NCBI RefSeq assembly: GCF_018603435.1
Contig: NZ_CP075682.1
Location: 682,001-746,000, forward strand
Source: Chryseobacterium sp. ZHDP1
GTDB lineage: Bacteria > Bacteroidota > Bacteroidia > Flavobacteriales > Weeksellaceae
DNA length: 64,000 bases
Direction: 5' to 3'
Shown here: positions 52,216 through 61,423 of the stretch, piece by piece
How the letters are laid out: each line of letters starts with the position of its first letter
How positions within the stretch are numbered: the stretch's first letter is position 1
The notes under the pieces: model-generated
Databases searched by the model: none
The model's input: the letters and a program-made list of their open reading frames with translations, nothing else
What the model was told of the DNA's origin: nothing
Position numbers and translations under genes: made by a program

Positions 52216-53010
52216 TTAACCAAACTCTGAATTTAACTTTTTTCTGATTTCCTGAACTATAACTTTATCTTTTACCTTATCATAAGTTTTTTGAGCTTTT
52301 TTGATAAGTTTTTCGTCATTTTTACTTTTACCTACTTTTATCAGTGCAAGAGCATATAAAGAAAGATATCCATCATCTTTTTTATATGTTGAGTAAACGT
52401 CTTCAAGATATGGTAAAGCTACATCATAGTTTTCTTTTAAGGTATACAACATTCCGTACATATAAATAACATCATCCTTAACTTTTCCTGAAGTATTATA
52501 TAAATTTTCGGCTTGCTTCAGATTTTTTAACCCATTATCATAATCTCCCATAACAATAGAAGTATTGCCAATTCCATAATATCCTTCAGGATTATCGGGG
52601 AAATATTTTATCATTTCCTCATACTTTTGTCTAGCCTTGTCAACCTTTCCGAATTTCATAAATTCTATGGCTAAATTCTGTTTGAAAATCGGAGCCTTAT
52701 TTTGAGCGAGGCTATCTGCAACATAATATAAAGCAAGGGCTTCTTTGTGCATTTCCTGCAATCTGAAAAAATATCCAGCCATAAAATAAGCATCACAATA
52801 TTTAGGATCTTTTTCTATTATTTTCAGAAGTAATGCCGTGACTCCTCCATAATACTGAGGGTATTTTAATCCTAAAAAAGCGGTCTCAAAGTTCTTTTTA
52901 GAATCTGCATGTTCCGGAGTGCAGTAATTCATTTTACCAGAAAAATAAAAGTCCTGTGAAAATGTTTTAACTGAAAAAATCAAAATAAAAATGGTTAGTA
53001 GTTTTTTCAT
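52216..53010 (-). CDS. Exported TPR-repeat protein
   Basis: A signal peptide (MKKLLTIFILIFSVKTFSQ) is followed by TPR-like helices, for example KYCDAYFMAGYFFRLQEMHK, PEGYYGIGNTSIVMGDYDNG and KDDVIYMYGMLYTLKENYDV. Probably a periplasmic or outer-membrane scaffold. The ATG at 53010 is chosen because it starts the signal peptide. Specific role unknown. Confidence 0.82.
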   Translation of the reverse strand: MKKLLTIFILIFSVKTFSQDFYFSGKMNYCTPEHADSKKNFETAFLGLKYPQYYGGVTALLLKIIEKDPKYCDAYFMAGYFFRLQEMHKEALALYYVADSLAQNKAPIFKQNLAIEFMKFGKVDKARQKYEEMIKYFPDNPEGYYGIGNTSIVMGDYDNGLKNLKQAENLYNTSGKVKDDVIYMYGMLYTLKENYDVALPYLEDVYSTYKKDDGYLSLYALALIKVGKSKNDEKLIKKAQKTYDKVKDKVIVQEIRKKLNSEFG

Positions 53011-53025
53011 AAATTTTAAAATAAA

Positions 53026-53047
53026 AAAGTGGATCAAAATCCACTTT
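53026..53047 (-). terminator. Terminator of the glutathione peroxidase gene
   Basis: AAAGTGGAT (53026-53034) and ATCCACTTT (53039-53047) form a 9-bp stem, followed on the minus strand by a T-rich tract. Confidence 0.8.
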
Positions 53048-53069
53048 ACAAAAATATATTTTTTTGATA

Positions 53070-53648
53070 TTATTTCAAATATTTGGTAATCGCTTCGTCC
53101 GTTGGTTTTGTTGTACTTACAAAAGAATCGATCAGTTTTCCGTTTTCATCTACCAAAAATTTGGTAAAATTCCAAAGGATGGTTGTATTTTTTACTCCGT
53201 TCAGGTCTTTTTCCGTTAAATATTGGAAGATTGGAGCTGTGTCGCTTCCTTTTACTGAAACTTTGGCAGCCATCGGGAATGTTACTCCGTAATTTTTCTG
53301 GCAGAAAGCTCCGATTTCTTTATTGCTTCCCGGTTCCTGACCTCCGAAATTGTTGGCAGGAAATCCTACCACGACCAATTTGTCTTTATATTCTTCAGCA
53401 ACTTTTTCAAGATCAGCATATTGAGGAGTGAATCCGCATTCTGAAGCAGTATTTACAATAAGGATTTTCTTTCCTTTAAAATCTGCAAAATTAATCTGCT
53501 TTCCTTCTTCCAAGGCATCAACCTTGAAGTCGTATATTGATTTTCCCATAAGTTCTTTGGTTTTGGCTTTAGATTCTTCACTTTTTTTCTGAGCGCAGCT
53601 GTTGAAAAATGCAACAACTGATAAGAACATTAAAAATAACTTTTTCAT
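53070..53648 (-). CDS. Glutathione peroxidase-family lipoprotein (thiol peroxidase)
   Basis: A 192-aa peroxidase anchored by a lipoprotein signal peptide (lipidated Cys 18, in FFNSC). The active-site Cys C71 lies in NTASECGFTPQY; further motifs are FPANNFGGQEPG and NTTILWNFTKFLV. It reduces peroxides with thiols in the periplasm, probably with thioredoxin-like proteins rather than glutathione. 21 bp downstream of the LolA-like gene. Confidence 0.93.
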   Translation of the reverse strand: MKKLFLMFLSVVAFFNSCAQKKSEESKAKTKELMGKSIYDFKVDALEEGKQINFADFKGKKILIVNTASECGFTPQYADLEKVAEEYKDKLVVVGFPANNFGGQEPGSNKEIGAFCQKNYGVTFPMAAKVSVKGSDTAPIFQYLTEKDLNGVKNTTILWNFTKFLVDENGKLIDSFVSTTKPTDEAITKYLK

Positions 53649-53669
53649 AACTAAATTTTATTATCTGAT

Positions 53670-54332
53670 TTAAAATTTAAATGTATTGGCAGGAAATACC
53701 TTATTAATATCAATCCTGTTGATGAGCATTACATAATCTCCGTCTTTTTTTGCACTGGAAGATTCTATTCTGAAAGGCATGGATAAATTTCCGACTTTTT
53801 TATAATCTGAATACGATAAAGTTTCATCTTTTTTTACTTCTTTCAGCAACATATAGTTTTTTGTGTCAAAATAATAGATGTTTTTGTTAACGTTTTTCGT
53901 TAATTCCACTTTATGACAGTAAATATTTCCTACCACTTCTTTGCCTAAATATTTCGCTTCAAATCCTTTATTTTCCCAGTCTATAAAATCATTGTCGAAA
54001 CTTTCCGCTACATATCCTGCATATTCCTGAACTTTGTTGGTCGCATAATTCATAGCATATCCTTTTGATCCGTCGTAGCCTTCAATGGCTGTATCTTTTC
54101 CGCTAATGGTAATGACGGTTTTGGTAAGATTCGGACGCTGCTGATAAATTTTGATAGGATATTCATCCTTGATTCCCAGAATAACTCTTCCCTGCAGCAA
54201 TACTGAATTTAATAGTTTCCAATTGGTTAATCCTCCGGACAATTCAATGTTTTTATCAATAATTTCTTTGGCGGTTTGCGCAAAAAAGGATTGTGAAATG
54301 ATCAGGACGAATACTAAAAGTAACTTCTTCAT
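53670..54332 (-). CDS. LolA-like outer membrane lipoprotein-sorting family protein
   Basis: A 220-aa exported protein with a signal peptide (MKKLLLVFVLIISQSFFAQ). The beta-rich mature part resembles the LolA/LolB or RseB fold (AKEIIDKNIELSGGLTNWK, MLLKEVKKDETLSYSDYKKVGNLSMPFRIE). It probably binds lipid or lipoprotein acyl chains in the periplasm. It is not the main LolA by length and motif; role uncertain. Confidence 0.8.
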   Translation of the reverse strand: MKKLLLVFVLIISQSFFAQTAKEIIDKNIELSGGLTNWKLLNSVLLQGRVILGIKDEYPIKIYQQRPNLTKTVITISGKDTAIEGYDGSKGYAMNYATNKVQEYAGYVAESFDNDFIDWENKGFEAKYLGKEVVGNIYCHKVELTKNVNKNIYYFDTKNYMLLKEVKKDETLSYSDYKKVGNLSMPFRIESSSAKKDGDYVMLINRIDINKVFPANTFKF

Positions 54333-54422
54333 TAATTTTATTTTATCAATTCAAATATAAGGCTTTTTTAATTTGAAAATTTGAAAATGAAACAATTTGA
54401 AAATGTGAATTACATCACATTT

Positions 54423-55145
54423 TTAAATTAATCTTCTTGCTTTTTCAAGGTCTTCCGGCGTATCTATTCCTACACCAACGAAATTGGTTTCTATCATCCT
54501 GATTTTCATGCCATATTCGAGATAGCGGATGCATTCTATCTTTTCTGAAATCTCCAGAGGTTTCATTTCCAGTTTTGAGAACTGGATCAAAGCGTGTTTT
54601 CTGAAGGCATATACTCCAATATGTTTAAAGTAATCAACATTATATGAAATCTCACGATGAAACGGAATTACAGAACGGCTGAAATACAGTGCAAAACCGT
54701 TGTTGTCGGTAATTACTTTCACGTTATTCGGATTCTCAATCTCTTCTTTTTCAGTAAGTTTTATTTTTAATGAAGCCAAAGAAATTTCCTGATTATGATC
54801 CTGATGAAAAACTTCGATCAGCTGTTGTAAAGGTTCTAATTTTAAAAAAGGTTCATCTCCCTGAACATTGATCACGATATCACAGTCGATATTCTGCACC
54901 GCTTCGGCAATACGGTCGCTTCCGGTTTCATGTTGACCGGTCATTACAGCTTTTCCTCCGTTTTTAGTGATTTCATCGAAAATAATTTCAGAATCTGTGG
55001 CAACAAAGACTTCATCAAATAAACCTGTTTCTACCACATTCTGATAAGTGGTGGTAATAACGGTTTTATCTCCCAACAACTGCATCAGTTTCGCCGGAAA
55101 ACGGCTGGCTTCATAACGTGCGGGAATAACTGCGATAATTTTCAT
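54423..55145 (-). CDS. kdsB: 3-deoxy-manno-octulosonate cytidylyltransferase
   Basis: Activates Kdo with CTP for lipopolysaccharide core synthesis. The 240-aa enzyme has [19 protein letters not shown] at the N-terminus, [25 protein letters not shown] and [12 protein letters not shown], all KdsB signatures, and ends with [17 protein letters not shown] [17 protein letters not shown]. Cytoplasmic. Separated from the upstream aminotransferase by a strong hairpin. Confidence 0.97.
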   Translation of the reverse strand: MKIIAVIPARYEASRFPAKLMQLLGDKTVITTTYQNVVETGLFDEVFVATDSEIIFDEITKNGGKAVMTGQHETGSDRIAEAVQNIDCDIVINVQGDEPFLKLEPLQQLIEVFHQDHNQEISLASLKIKLTEKEEIENPNNVKVITDNNGFALYFSRSVIPFHREISYNVDYFKHIGVYAFRKHALIQFSKLEMKPLEISEKIECIRYLEYGMKIRMIETNFVGVGIDTPEDLEKARRLI

Positions 55146-55167
55146 ACTACCAATATAACAATTTAAA

Positions 55168-55211
55168 AATCTAACAGTGTAACAATTATTAAACTGTTAC
55201 ACTGTTAGATT
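55168..55211 (-). terminator. Large perfect hairpin between aminotransferase and kdsB
   Basis: A 17-bp perfect inverted repeat, AATCTAACAGTGTAACA (55168-55184) and TGTTACACTGTTAGATT (55195-55211), with a 10-nt loop. Outer TACCAAT and ATTGGTA extend the similarity. T-runs are weak. Likely a terminator or processing site for the leftward aminotransferase transcript. Confidence 0.75.
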
Positions 55212-55230
55212 GGTATATTTTTTCAATATT

Positions 55231-56484
55231 TTATTTTAAAGCGTTCAAAGCATTTTCCAGTTTTGGCATCATCACTTCAATTTCATCGATTGCCAAACCT
55301 CCTACAGAAGCTCTGAACCAAGGTTCTGATTTTTCTTCCCCGAAAGCAGAGAAGGGAACCAAAGCAACACCTGCTTCATTGATTAAATAGAATACGAGAT
55401 CAGAAGAGTTTTCAATCACTGTTCCGTCCGGTTTTGTTTTTCCGATATAATCTAATTTAATGGTAAGATAAAGTGCTCCCATTGGCTCGATGCTGTCAAC
55501 AGAAAGTCCTTTTCCTTTTAAATCCTGAATTCCGCCGTGAAGAACTTTCAGGCTGGCTTCCAGTTTACCTTTAAAATCTTCAACAAATTCATTCACATCT
55601 TCAGGATTTTCGTAATATTTTGCCGTTGCTTCCTGTTCAGGTTTTGGCGCCCAAGCTCCAACGTGCGTTAAAAGAGCTTTCATTTTGTCCATGATATGAA
55701 CCGGACCAAACCCCCATCCTACACGAACTCCTGTTGCGGCAAGACATTTTGAAATACCGTCGATATACACCGTAAACTCTTTCATTTCAGGGAAAAGAGA
55801 AACCGGATCTACGTGTTCAGCCCCAAAAGTAAGGTTAGAATAAATCTGGTCGTACATTAAATATAAAGGTTTTTCGTCTTCACCTCTTTTTTTGTTTTCC
55901 GCTAAAACCAGTTCGCAGATTTCAGCAAGCTGATCTTTTGTAAACATGGTTCCGGTAGGATTTAACGGTGAACAAAGTGCCAGTAAAACGGCTCCTTCTA
56001 AATGAGGTCTAAGATCATCTGCAGTCGGAAGGAAATTGTTTTCAGGAGTGGTCTTTACTTCTACGGCATTGGCAGAAGTAAGGTAAGCATAATGATTATT
56101 GTTCCAGGACGGAATCGGATACACTACTTTATCTCCTTCATCCACGATTGTTTTGTACACCGCATAAATTAAAGGTCTTGAACCTGCCGTAATTAAAATA
56201 TCATTTGGAGAATAATCTAAATTCCATCTGGTTTTTAAATCTTTGGAAACTTCTTTTCTTAAAGATAAAAGTCCGTTTGCAGGCGGATAATTTGTCAGAT
56301 TATTCTGATAAGCTTTCTGAATTTCTTCCTTCAATTTTGCGGGAATCGGATAAATATTAGAATTCAAATCACCAATCGTAAGATTGGCAATCTCCGCTCC
56401 TTTTGCCTTTAAATCATTTACTTCATTACCAATTTTTACAATTTCAGAACCAATCAGGTTCGCCGCTAATTTTGAAACTTTCAC
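55231..56484 (-). CDS. PLP-dependent class I aminotransferase
   Basis: A 417-aa fold-type I aminotransferase with LTNYPPANGLLSLRKEVS, CSPLNPTGTMF, the Tyr in YDQIYSNLTF and the PLP lysine in IDGISKCLAATGVRVGW. It is closest to aspartate/aromatic aminotransferases of class I. It is the downstream gene after a lipoprotein gene and a phosphosugar mutase gene on the same strand. Substrate not defined. Confidence 0.92.
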   Translation of the reverse strand: MKVSKLAANLIGSEIVKIGNEVNDLKAKGAEIANLTIGDLNSNIYPIPAKLKEEIQKAYQNNLTNYPPANGLLSLRKEVSKDLKTRWNLDYSPNDILITAGSRPLIYAVYKTIVDEGDKVVYPIPSWNNNHYAYLTSANAVEVKTTPENNFLPTADDLRPHLEGAVLLALCSPLNPTGTMFTKDQLAEICELVLAENKKRGEDEKPLYLMYDQIYSNLTFGAEHVDPVSLFPEMKEFTVYIDGISKCLAATGVRVGWGFGPVHIMDKMKALLTHVGAWAPKPEQEATAKYYENPEDVNEFVEDFKGKLEASLKVLHGGIQDLKGKGLSVDSIEPMGALYLTIKLDYIGKTKPDGTVIENSSDLVFYLINEAGVALVPFSAFGEEKSEPWFRASVGGLAIDEIEVMMPKLENALNALK

Positions 56485-56504
56485 TTTATTTTATTTAAAT
56501 TTAT

Positions 56505-57413
56505 TTAATATATTCTTCTAATATTTATTTTTCTTACAACTTCTTCTTCAGGAACTTTTGCATCCAGAAGGCTGATTAATTCTTTTGCCTTTTTAGCTAC
56601 AGCAGAATTCGGATATTTCTTTATGATCCTATTGAATTCTTTCCTGTTTTCGTCATATATGGTTCCATCCAAAAACTCGTAAGTTGGTGTATTCTCCATA
56701 CCGAATAAATAATCATACAAATAATTATTGTATATTTCTTTTACTCTGGAAATCAATGAATTTTTAGGATATTTTTTTATAAAATTTTCCCAAAAAACAG
56801 TCCTTTCTCCTAACTCTTTCCATGAAATTACCAATCCTGCATCCGCCGAATAAAGACCTTCGCTTTCTTTCGCTAACTGCTCGATATACGTATTATAATC
56901 AGGAGTTACTTTATCTTTAAATACAGAAAAATAATGATCCGGAACCGAATATATTTCGGTATATCCTTCTCCTACTTCTTTAAATTCAAGATCAGCTTCC
57001 TTCAGTTCGGCAATCAGTTTCTTTATATTTTCAGGAAACTTGTAACTTTTGCTTTCGGAATCATAATAATTCACATATTCTTCAAGGATCTTACTCAGAC
57101 TTTCGCTTAAACAAGCTGTATATTTTTCACGAATCCTGATATAATCTTCGTATAATTTATCATTCTGTTCAGGTGAATTCTGAGCAATTTCTTTTTCCGT
57201 TTTCTGCTGATACCACTGAAACGCTGCAATATAATCTTCCGTCTTATTTCTGGAAGAACAGGCAGTATCAATAGGCTTAAACGAATCCTCTTTTGTTTCT
57301 GCTTTTGAAACGGTGTTTTTTTCTATATTTCCTGCAGAAGTTTTTGGTGCTTCTTTTTTGCATGAAAAAATAAAAACCAACAGAGTAAAAGCCGCTAAAC
57401 TTCTTTTTATCAT
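56505..57413 (-). CDS. Unknown lipoprotein (302 aa)
   Basis: A lipoprotein signal peptide (MIKRSLAAFTLLVFIFSC, lipidated Cys 18) and a helical mature part with repeats resembling TPR (WENFIKKYPKNSLISRVKEI; FNRIIKKYPNSAVAKKAKEL). No known family. It lies 16 bp downstream of the phosphosugar mutase gene and 20 bp upstream of the aminotransferase gene, so the three are probably one transcript. Confidence 0.8.
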   Translation of the reverse strand: MIKRSLAAFTLLVFIFSCKKEAPKTSAGNIEKNTVSKAETKEDSFKPIDTACSSRNKTEDYIAAFQWYQQKTEKEIAQNSPEQNDKLYEDYIRIREKYTACLSESLSKILEEYVNYYDSESKSYKFPENIKKLIAELKEADLEFKEVGEGYTEIYSVPDHYFSVFKDKVTPDYNTYIEQLAKESEGLYSADAGLVISWKELGERTVFWENFIKKYPKNSLISRVKEIYNNYLYDYLFGMENTPTYEFLDGTIYDENRKEFNRIIKKYPNSAVAKKAKELISLLDAKVPEEEVVRKINIRRIY

Positions 57414-57429
57414 GAAGATCGATTTGAAA

Positions 57430-59145
57430 TTAATCTAATTTCAAATCCTTTCTTACTTCTTCTATTTTTGCTTCTAAAGACTTCAATTTATCTCTGAAAT
57501 CTGCTTCAGAAGTAACGGAATCTTTTACAGAAATATAGAATTTAATCTTTGGTTCTGTTCCTGAAGGTCTTACGCAGACTTTGGTTCCGTCCTGAGTGTA
57601 ATAAATCAATACATTCGATTTCGGAATATCGTTCATTACTTGTTTCTCACCTTTTGAAACGATAAAATTAGTCTGTTCTTTAAAGTCTTTCACTTCTTCA
57701 ACCAATGAACCAGCCAATTCTTTTGGAGGATTTTCACGGAAATTTTTCATCATATTCTGAATTTCTTCCGCTCCGTCTCTTCCTTTTCTTACCAGATTTA
57801 CCAGTCCTTCATAATACATTCCCAACTCCTGATAAATTTCGATCATGTATTGGTACATCGTTCTTCCGTTGGCTTTACACCACGCTGCAATTTCGCAGGC
57901 TAAAACAATACTTCCGCAAGAATCTTTATCACGAACGAAGTCACCCGTCATGAAACCGAAACTTTCTTCGCCACCGCAAACGAATTTTTCTTTTCCTTCA
58001 AAATCACGGATCATTTTTCCGATCCATTTGAATCCGGTTAATCCAACTTTACAGTCTACACCAAATTTCTGTGCAATATCAAAGAAAATATCAGAAGTTA
58101 CGATCGTAGAACCGATGAATTCTTTTCCGGTGATTCTTTCCTGCTTTCTCCATTCGTTTAAAATATAATACGTAAGGATCGTATTGGTCTGGTTTCCATT
58201 TAACAATTCAATTTCACCGTCAAGATTTCTTACCGCAATTCCCAGTCTGTCACCATCCGGATCTGTTCCGATCACGATATCTGCATTGGTAATTTTTGCC
58301 AAATCCATTGCCATTTCCAAAGCGGCAGGTTCTTCCGGATTTGGAGAATCTACCGTCGGGAAATTTCCGCTTGGGATCATTTGCTCTTTCACAAGATCAA
58401 TTTTTTTGAATCCTGCTTTTTCCAAAGCCTTCGGAACGGTTGTATAAGTTGTTCCGTGAATGGATGTGAAAACGATGTTTAAATTTTCTTTTCCTACATT
58501 CTGATAGGTAGAATTTTCGATACATGCATCAATATACACATCATCCTGCTCTTCCCCGATCCATTCGATTAAATCATCATTTCCGTTGAATTTAATATCT
58601 TCAAATTTTGTAGAATAAACTTCATTGATGATTGCTTCATCGTGTGGCGGAACAATCTGCGCTCCGTCGTTCCAGTATACTTTGTAACCGTTATATTCAG
58701 GCGGATTGTGGGAAGCTGTTAAAACAATTCCTCCGTGACATTTTTTATTTCTCACAGTAAAAGACAATTCAGGAGTCGGTCTGTGATCCTTGAAAAGCAA
58801 TACTTTAATTCCGTTTGCCGTTAAAACATCAGCCACCAGTTTTCCGAATTCTTTCGAGTTATTTCTTACGTCATAAGCAATCGCCACCTTAATTTCTCCT
58901 CCCTGAAACTGCTTTAACATATAATTGGCAAGTCCCTGTGTTGCCTGACCTAAAGTATATTTATTTAAACGGTTGGTTCCAACGCCCATAATTCCTCTCA
59001 TCCCTCCTGTTCCGAATTCCAGTTCTCTGTAAAAAGAGTCTTCCAGATCAGGTGAATTGCTGTCGATTAATACCTGAACAGCGTTTCTTGTTTCCTCATC
59101 AAATGTTTCGCCCAACCAAAGTTTTGCTTTTTCTAATGTTGTCAT
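57430..59145 (-). CDS. Phosphoglucomutase/phosphomannomutase family enzyme
   Basis: A 571-aa alpha-D-phosphohexomutase. Motifs in order: GTGGMRGIMG near residue 45, the phosphoserine loop TASHNPPEYNGYKVYW near 143, metal loop IGTDPDGDRLG near 290, sugar loop GGEESFGF near 390 and phosphate-binding RPSGTEPKIKFY near 530. It interconverts glucose 1-P and 6-P or the mannose forms. The length matches the PGM2-like long forms of Bacteroidetes. Confidence 0.95.
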   Translation of the reverse strand: MTTLEKAKLWLGETFDEETRNAVQVLIDSNSPDLEDSFYRELEFGTGGMRGIMGVGTNRLNKYTLGQATQGLANYMLKQFQGGEIKVAIAYDVRNNSKEFGKLVADVLTANGIKVLLFKDHRPTPELSFTVRNKKCHGGIVLTASHNPPEYNGYKVYWNDGAQIVPPHDEAIINEVYSTKFEDIKFNGNDDLIEWIGEEQDDVYIDACIENSTYQNVGKENLNIVFTSIHGTTYTTVPKALEKAGFKKIDLVKEQMIPSGNFPTVDSPNPEEPAALEMAMDLAKITNADIVIGTDPDGDRLGIAVRNLDGEIELLNGNQTNTILTYYILNEWRKQERITGKEFIGSTIVTSDIFFDIAQKFGVDCKVGLTGFKWIGKMIRDFEGKEKFVCGGEESFGFMTGDFVRDKDSCGSIVLACEIAAWCKANGRTMYQYMIEIYQELGMYYEGLVNLVRKGRDGAEEIQNMMKNFRENPPKELAGSLVEEVKDFKEQTNFIVSKGEKQVMNDIPKSNVLIYYTQDGTKVCVRPSGTEPKIKFYISVKDSVTSEADFRDKLKSLEAKIEEVRKDLKLD

Positions 59146-59208
59146 ATTTGTATTTTCTAATTTTTATAAAGTTCCGGTTTTAATTTCTTTGTTTTATCGT
59201 TTCAGCAT

Positions 59209-59271
59209 TTGTCATTTTGACGAAGGAGAAATCTGTTTATAAAAGATTCTTCATTTCATTCAAAATGACAA
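59209..59271. repeat. Palindromic repeat TTGTCATTTTGA...TCAAAATGACAA
   Basis: Perfect 12-bp arms (59209-59220 and 59260-59271) flank GACGAAGGAGAAATCT, which recurs at 6575-6590. Lies between the GyrB-like gene and the phosphosugar mutase gene. Confidence 0.8.
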
Positions 59272-59279
59272 GCACTTAT

Positions 59280-59903
59280 TTATAGATTACTTGTCTCAAT
59301 TTTTAAATTTGGCAGTCTTTCTTTCAAAGCATTTAATTTCAATTGCAAATCATTTAATTCAAAAACAGAATCTCCAAAAATCTCTTTGCTGATCTCAAAG
59401 CTTATTGTTGTAAAATCCTCAGAATTATCCGTTTTAATAATTTCCTTCGATACTGTTTTTCCTTTTTCAAAAATAAAATGACCTTCTTGTCTGTTGAAAA
59501 TTGTCTTGAGTTCACATTTTTCAGAGACAGCATTAATTATTGCCATTCCAACCCGACAAAATTCATCACCTACTTCCAAATGCTTCTTCTCATTACTGCA
59601 TGCGCCGATTTTGGTCATAATGCATTCTGCTATAGTTAAATCGTGAGATTTTTCTAAAGACATTCCTGCATTATATTCAATTTTTAATGAGTTTCCTACA
59701 GCATTAATTATAATTTCACTACAATTTTCATCAAAATATTCATCAATAGCGTGACATAAAGATCCAAATACAAGAGCATTTAAATTATTTTCTTTAAAAC
59801 AGTCTTCAAAATACATTTTAGGACGAAGTCTTACATGCTCCATTCCTTCTAAGCTTTGAATACTATTCGCTGTGTATTTTTTTTCTTCCAACTTACTTCT
59901 CAA
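59280..59903 (-). CDS. Stand-alone degenerate GyrB/ParE-type GHKL ATPase domain protein
   Basis: A 207-aa protein aligned over its length to the GyrB N-terminal ATPase domain only. Matches include YTANSIQSLEGMEHVRLRPKMYF (broken as family signature), AIDE, RVGMAIINAVSEKCEL and the end of the domain DLQLKLNALKERLPNLKI. By position, catalytic Glu42 becomes G47, Mg-binding Asn46 becomes H51 and Asp73 of DNGRG becomes Y77; Asp49 and Glu50 remain (D54, E55). Hence ATP hydrolysis is unlikely. Transducer, TOPRIM and tail domains are absent. TTG start overlapping the upstream stop by 4 nt. Role unknown. Confidence 0.78.
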   Translation of the reverse strand: MRSKLEEKKYTANSIQSLEGMEHVRLRPKMYFEDCFKENNLNALVFGSLCHAIDEYFDENCSEIIINAVGNSLKIEYNAGMSLEKSHDLTIAECIMTKIGACSNEKKHLEVGDEFCRVGMAIINAVSEKCELKTIFNRQEGHFIFEKGKTVSKEIIKTDNSEDFTTISFEISKEIFGDSVFELNDLQLKLNALKERLPNLKIETSNL

Positions 59904-60628
59904 TCCAATTTCTTATTCTCCACTCTTGTACTTTTATCAATTTTAAAAACCCTAACCGGATCATTATAATACACAAATTTTGCCGTATTCTGAATATGTC
60001 CTTTTAATGAATCTTTTACATTGACTTCGGCGTAATTTCCGTTTTTAGAGTCGATATTCAGGTTTTCAATTTTCCAGTAAGGAGCGATTAAACTTGCTGT
60101 ATCAGATACTTTAATGACAGCATCTTTTGTTTGCCCCAGAAAATTGGCCCTGCTTCGGTTCATCATTTCCACTTCTGCCCTTCTTGTATTTACCGAACCC
60201 ATAAAAGTAGCATAATTTTTTAAATTCAGCTTAAAATTATCGGTTTTAATTTCGCTCGAAATATTCATTTCTACAGAATCTGAAGCGGTTACTTTTTCCA
60301 GATTGTATTTTGAATAGATCGTTACATTATAAAAATCTACTCCTTTTGTTCCTCGTTTTTCTCTGATGGTCAGGGTTTTATCTTTTACATCCACATCAAG
60401 ATTATCGGCGACATTCGGATAGGTTTCGATTTCTATAAAGTTTTTGCTTCCCCTTGCGTAGAAAACACGGAATTTCCCCTGCAAATCTAGATTTACAAAT
60501 TCCGCTACCTCTACATCTTTTCTTTCGATATTTCCTTTCGGAGATATTTTACCACATGAAAAGAGAACAGAAAAAAAAGCCACATATAGCAAATTCCTCC
60601 ATACCATACAGTTATATTTTTTTTTCAT
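59900..60628 (-). CDS. Head-GIN (DUF2807) lipoprotein
   Basis: About 242 aa. A lipoprotein-type signal sequence (lipidated Cys in SVLFSCGK) is followed by the DUF2807 'head GIN' beta-helix domain, with VNLDLQGKFRVFYARGSKNF and repeated short strands ending in LKGHIQNTAKFVYY. The name refers to a putative auto-transporter adhesin-like fold; the role is unsettled. The ATG at 60628 is preferred to 60667 because it removes an overlap with the previous gene and starts the signal peptide. Coupled to the GyrB-like gene by TTGA. Confidence 0.88.
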   Translation of the reverse strand: MKKKYNCMVWRNLLYVAFFSVLFSCGKISPKGNIERKDVEVAEFVNLDLQGKFRVFYARGSKNFIEIETYPNVADNLDVDVKDKTLTIREKRGTKGVDFYNVTIYSKYNLEKVTASDSVEMNISSEIKTDNFKLNLKNYATFMGSVNTRRAEVEMMNRSRANFLGQTKDAVIKVSDTASLIAPYWKIENLNIDSKNGNYAEVNVKDSLKGHIQNTAKFVYYNDPVRVFKIDKSTRVENKKLD

Positions 60629-60653
60629 ACTCGTACAAAAATAAGATATGATT

Positions 60654-61412
60654 TTAATTTTTATCATTATTTTTCAGATTAAAATTTTTTGTAAACCCTA
60701 AACTAAAATAAGAATTCTGAATAGAGTTTTCTATATATTTCCCATATTCCAGAGACAAGGTAAAGTTTTTGTCTTTAAAAGTATCTGTCACACTTCCATA
60801 AAAAAGAAAGTTATTATTCTGTAATTCCGTAGAAAAATCGGTAATTCCAATGCTTGCAGAATAGATCTGATTAAAATTATAATTAAAGAATAGATCTTTT
60901 ATGAAACTGGGTTTCGCATTACCGTCAAACCATTGTACACTATAATCCAGTTCACCCGAAAATTTATCATTAAAATCTTTCTGAATCATAAATGATAAGA
61001 GCGGTACCAGAAAACTTTCATTCCTGTAGTTTTTTGAGCCCCAGTTTTTTGTCTGCACTTCGCCTAAAATGCTTATCTCGGGACAATATTTTCCCTCATT
61101 AAACACATTGGCTTTTGCACCGAAAGACAAAGGCTGGAGTCCGAATCCTGAAGGTTTTGTGTATCCAAAATTGATATCCGTGAAAATTTCAACATCTTTA
61201 TTTATGCCTAATCTCAGTCTGGTGGCAGGTAAAGAAAAAGCCTGATTGCCTTCATCAAACTCAAACAGAAAAGTAGATTCCTGCTGTAAATGATTTTTCT
61301 CTATAATCGCAATATTCTGATTCGTAAAAACCCTTTTTATTTTCTTATGTTTAGTTTGCGAAAAAACCAGAAAAGGGAACACCAAAAAAACCGGAATTAA
61401 TCGGGATTTCAT
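60654..61412 (-). CDS. Exported beta-barrel-like protein (transporter/phenol MetA family-like)
   Basis: A 252-aa protein with a signal peptide (MKSRLIPVFLVFPFLVFSQ) and regularly alternating strands with aromatic ends (FLFEFDEGNQAFSLPATRLR, DVEIFTDINFGYTKPSGFG, KNFTLSLEYGKYIENS, YFSLGFTKNF). It looks like an outer membrane beta-barrel of the phenol-degradation MetA-like/transporter group. Substrate unknown. In an operon with GT2 upstream and head-GIN downstream. Confidence 0.75.
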   Translation of the reverse strand: MKSRLIPVFLVFPFLVFSQTKHKKIKRVFTNQNIAIIEKNHLQQESTFLFEFDEGNQAFSLPATRLRLGINKDVEIFTDINFGYTKPSGFGLQPLSFGAKANVFNEGKYCPEISILGEVQTKNWGSKNYRNESFLVPLLSFMIQKDFNDKFSGELDYSVQWFDGNAKPSFIKDLFFNYNFNQIYSASIGITDFSTELQNNNFLFYGSVTDTFKDKNFTLSLEYGKYIENSIQNSYFSLGFTKNFNLKNNDKN

Positions 61413-61423
61413 TCTGATTTTAT

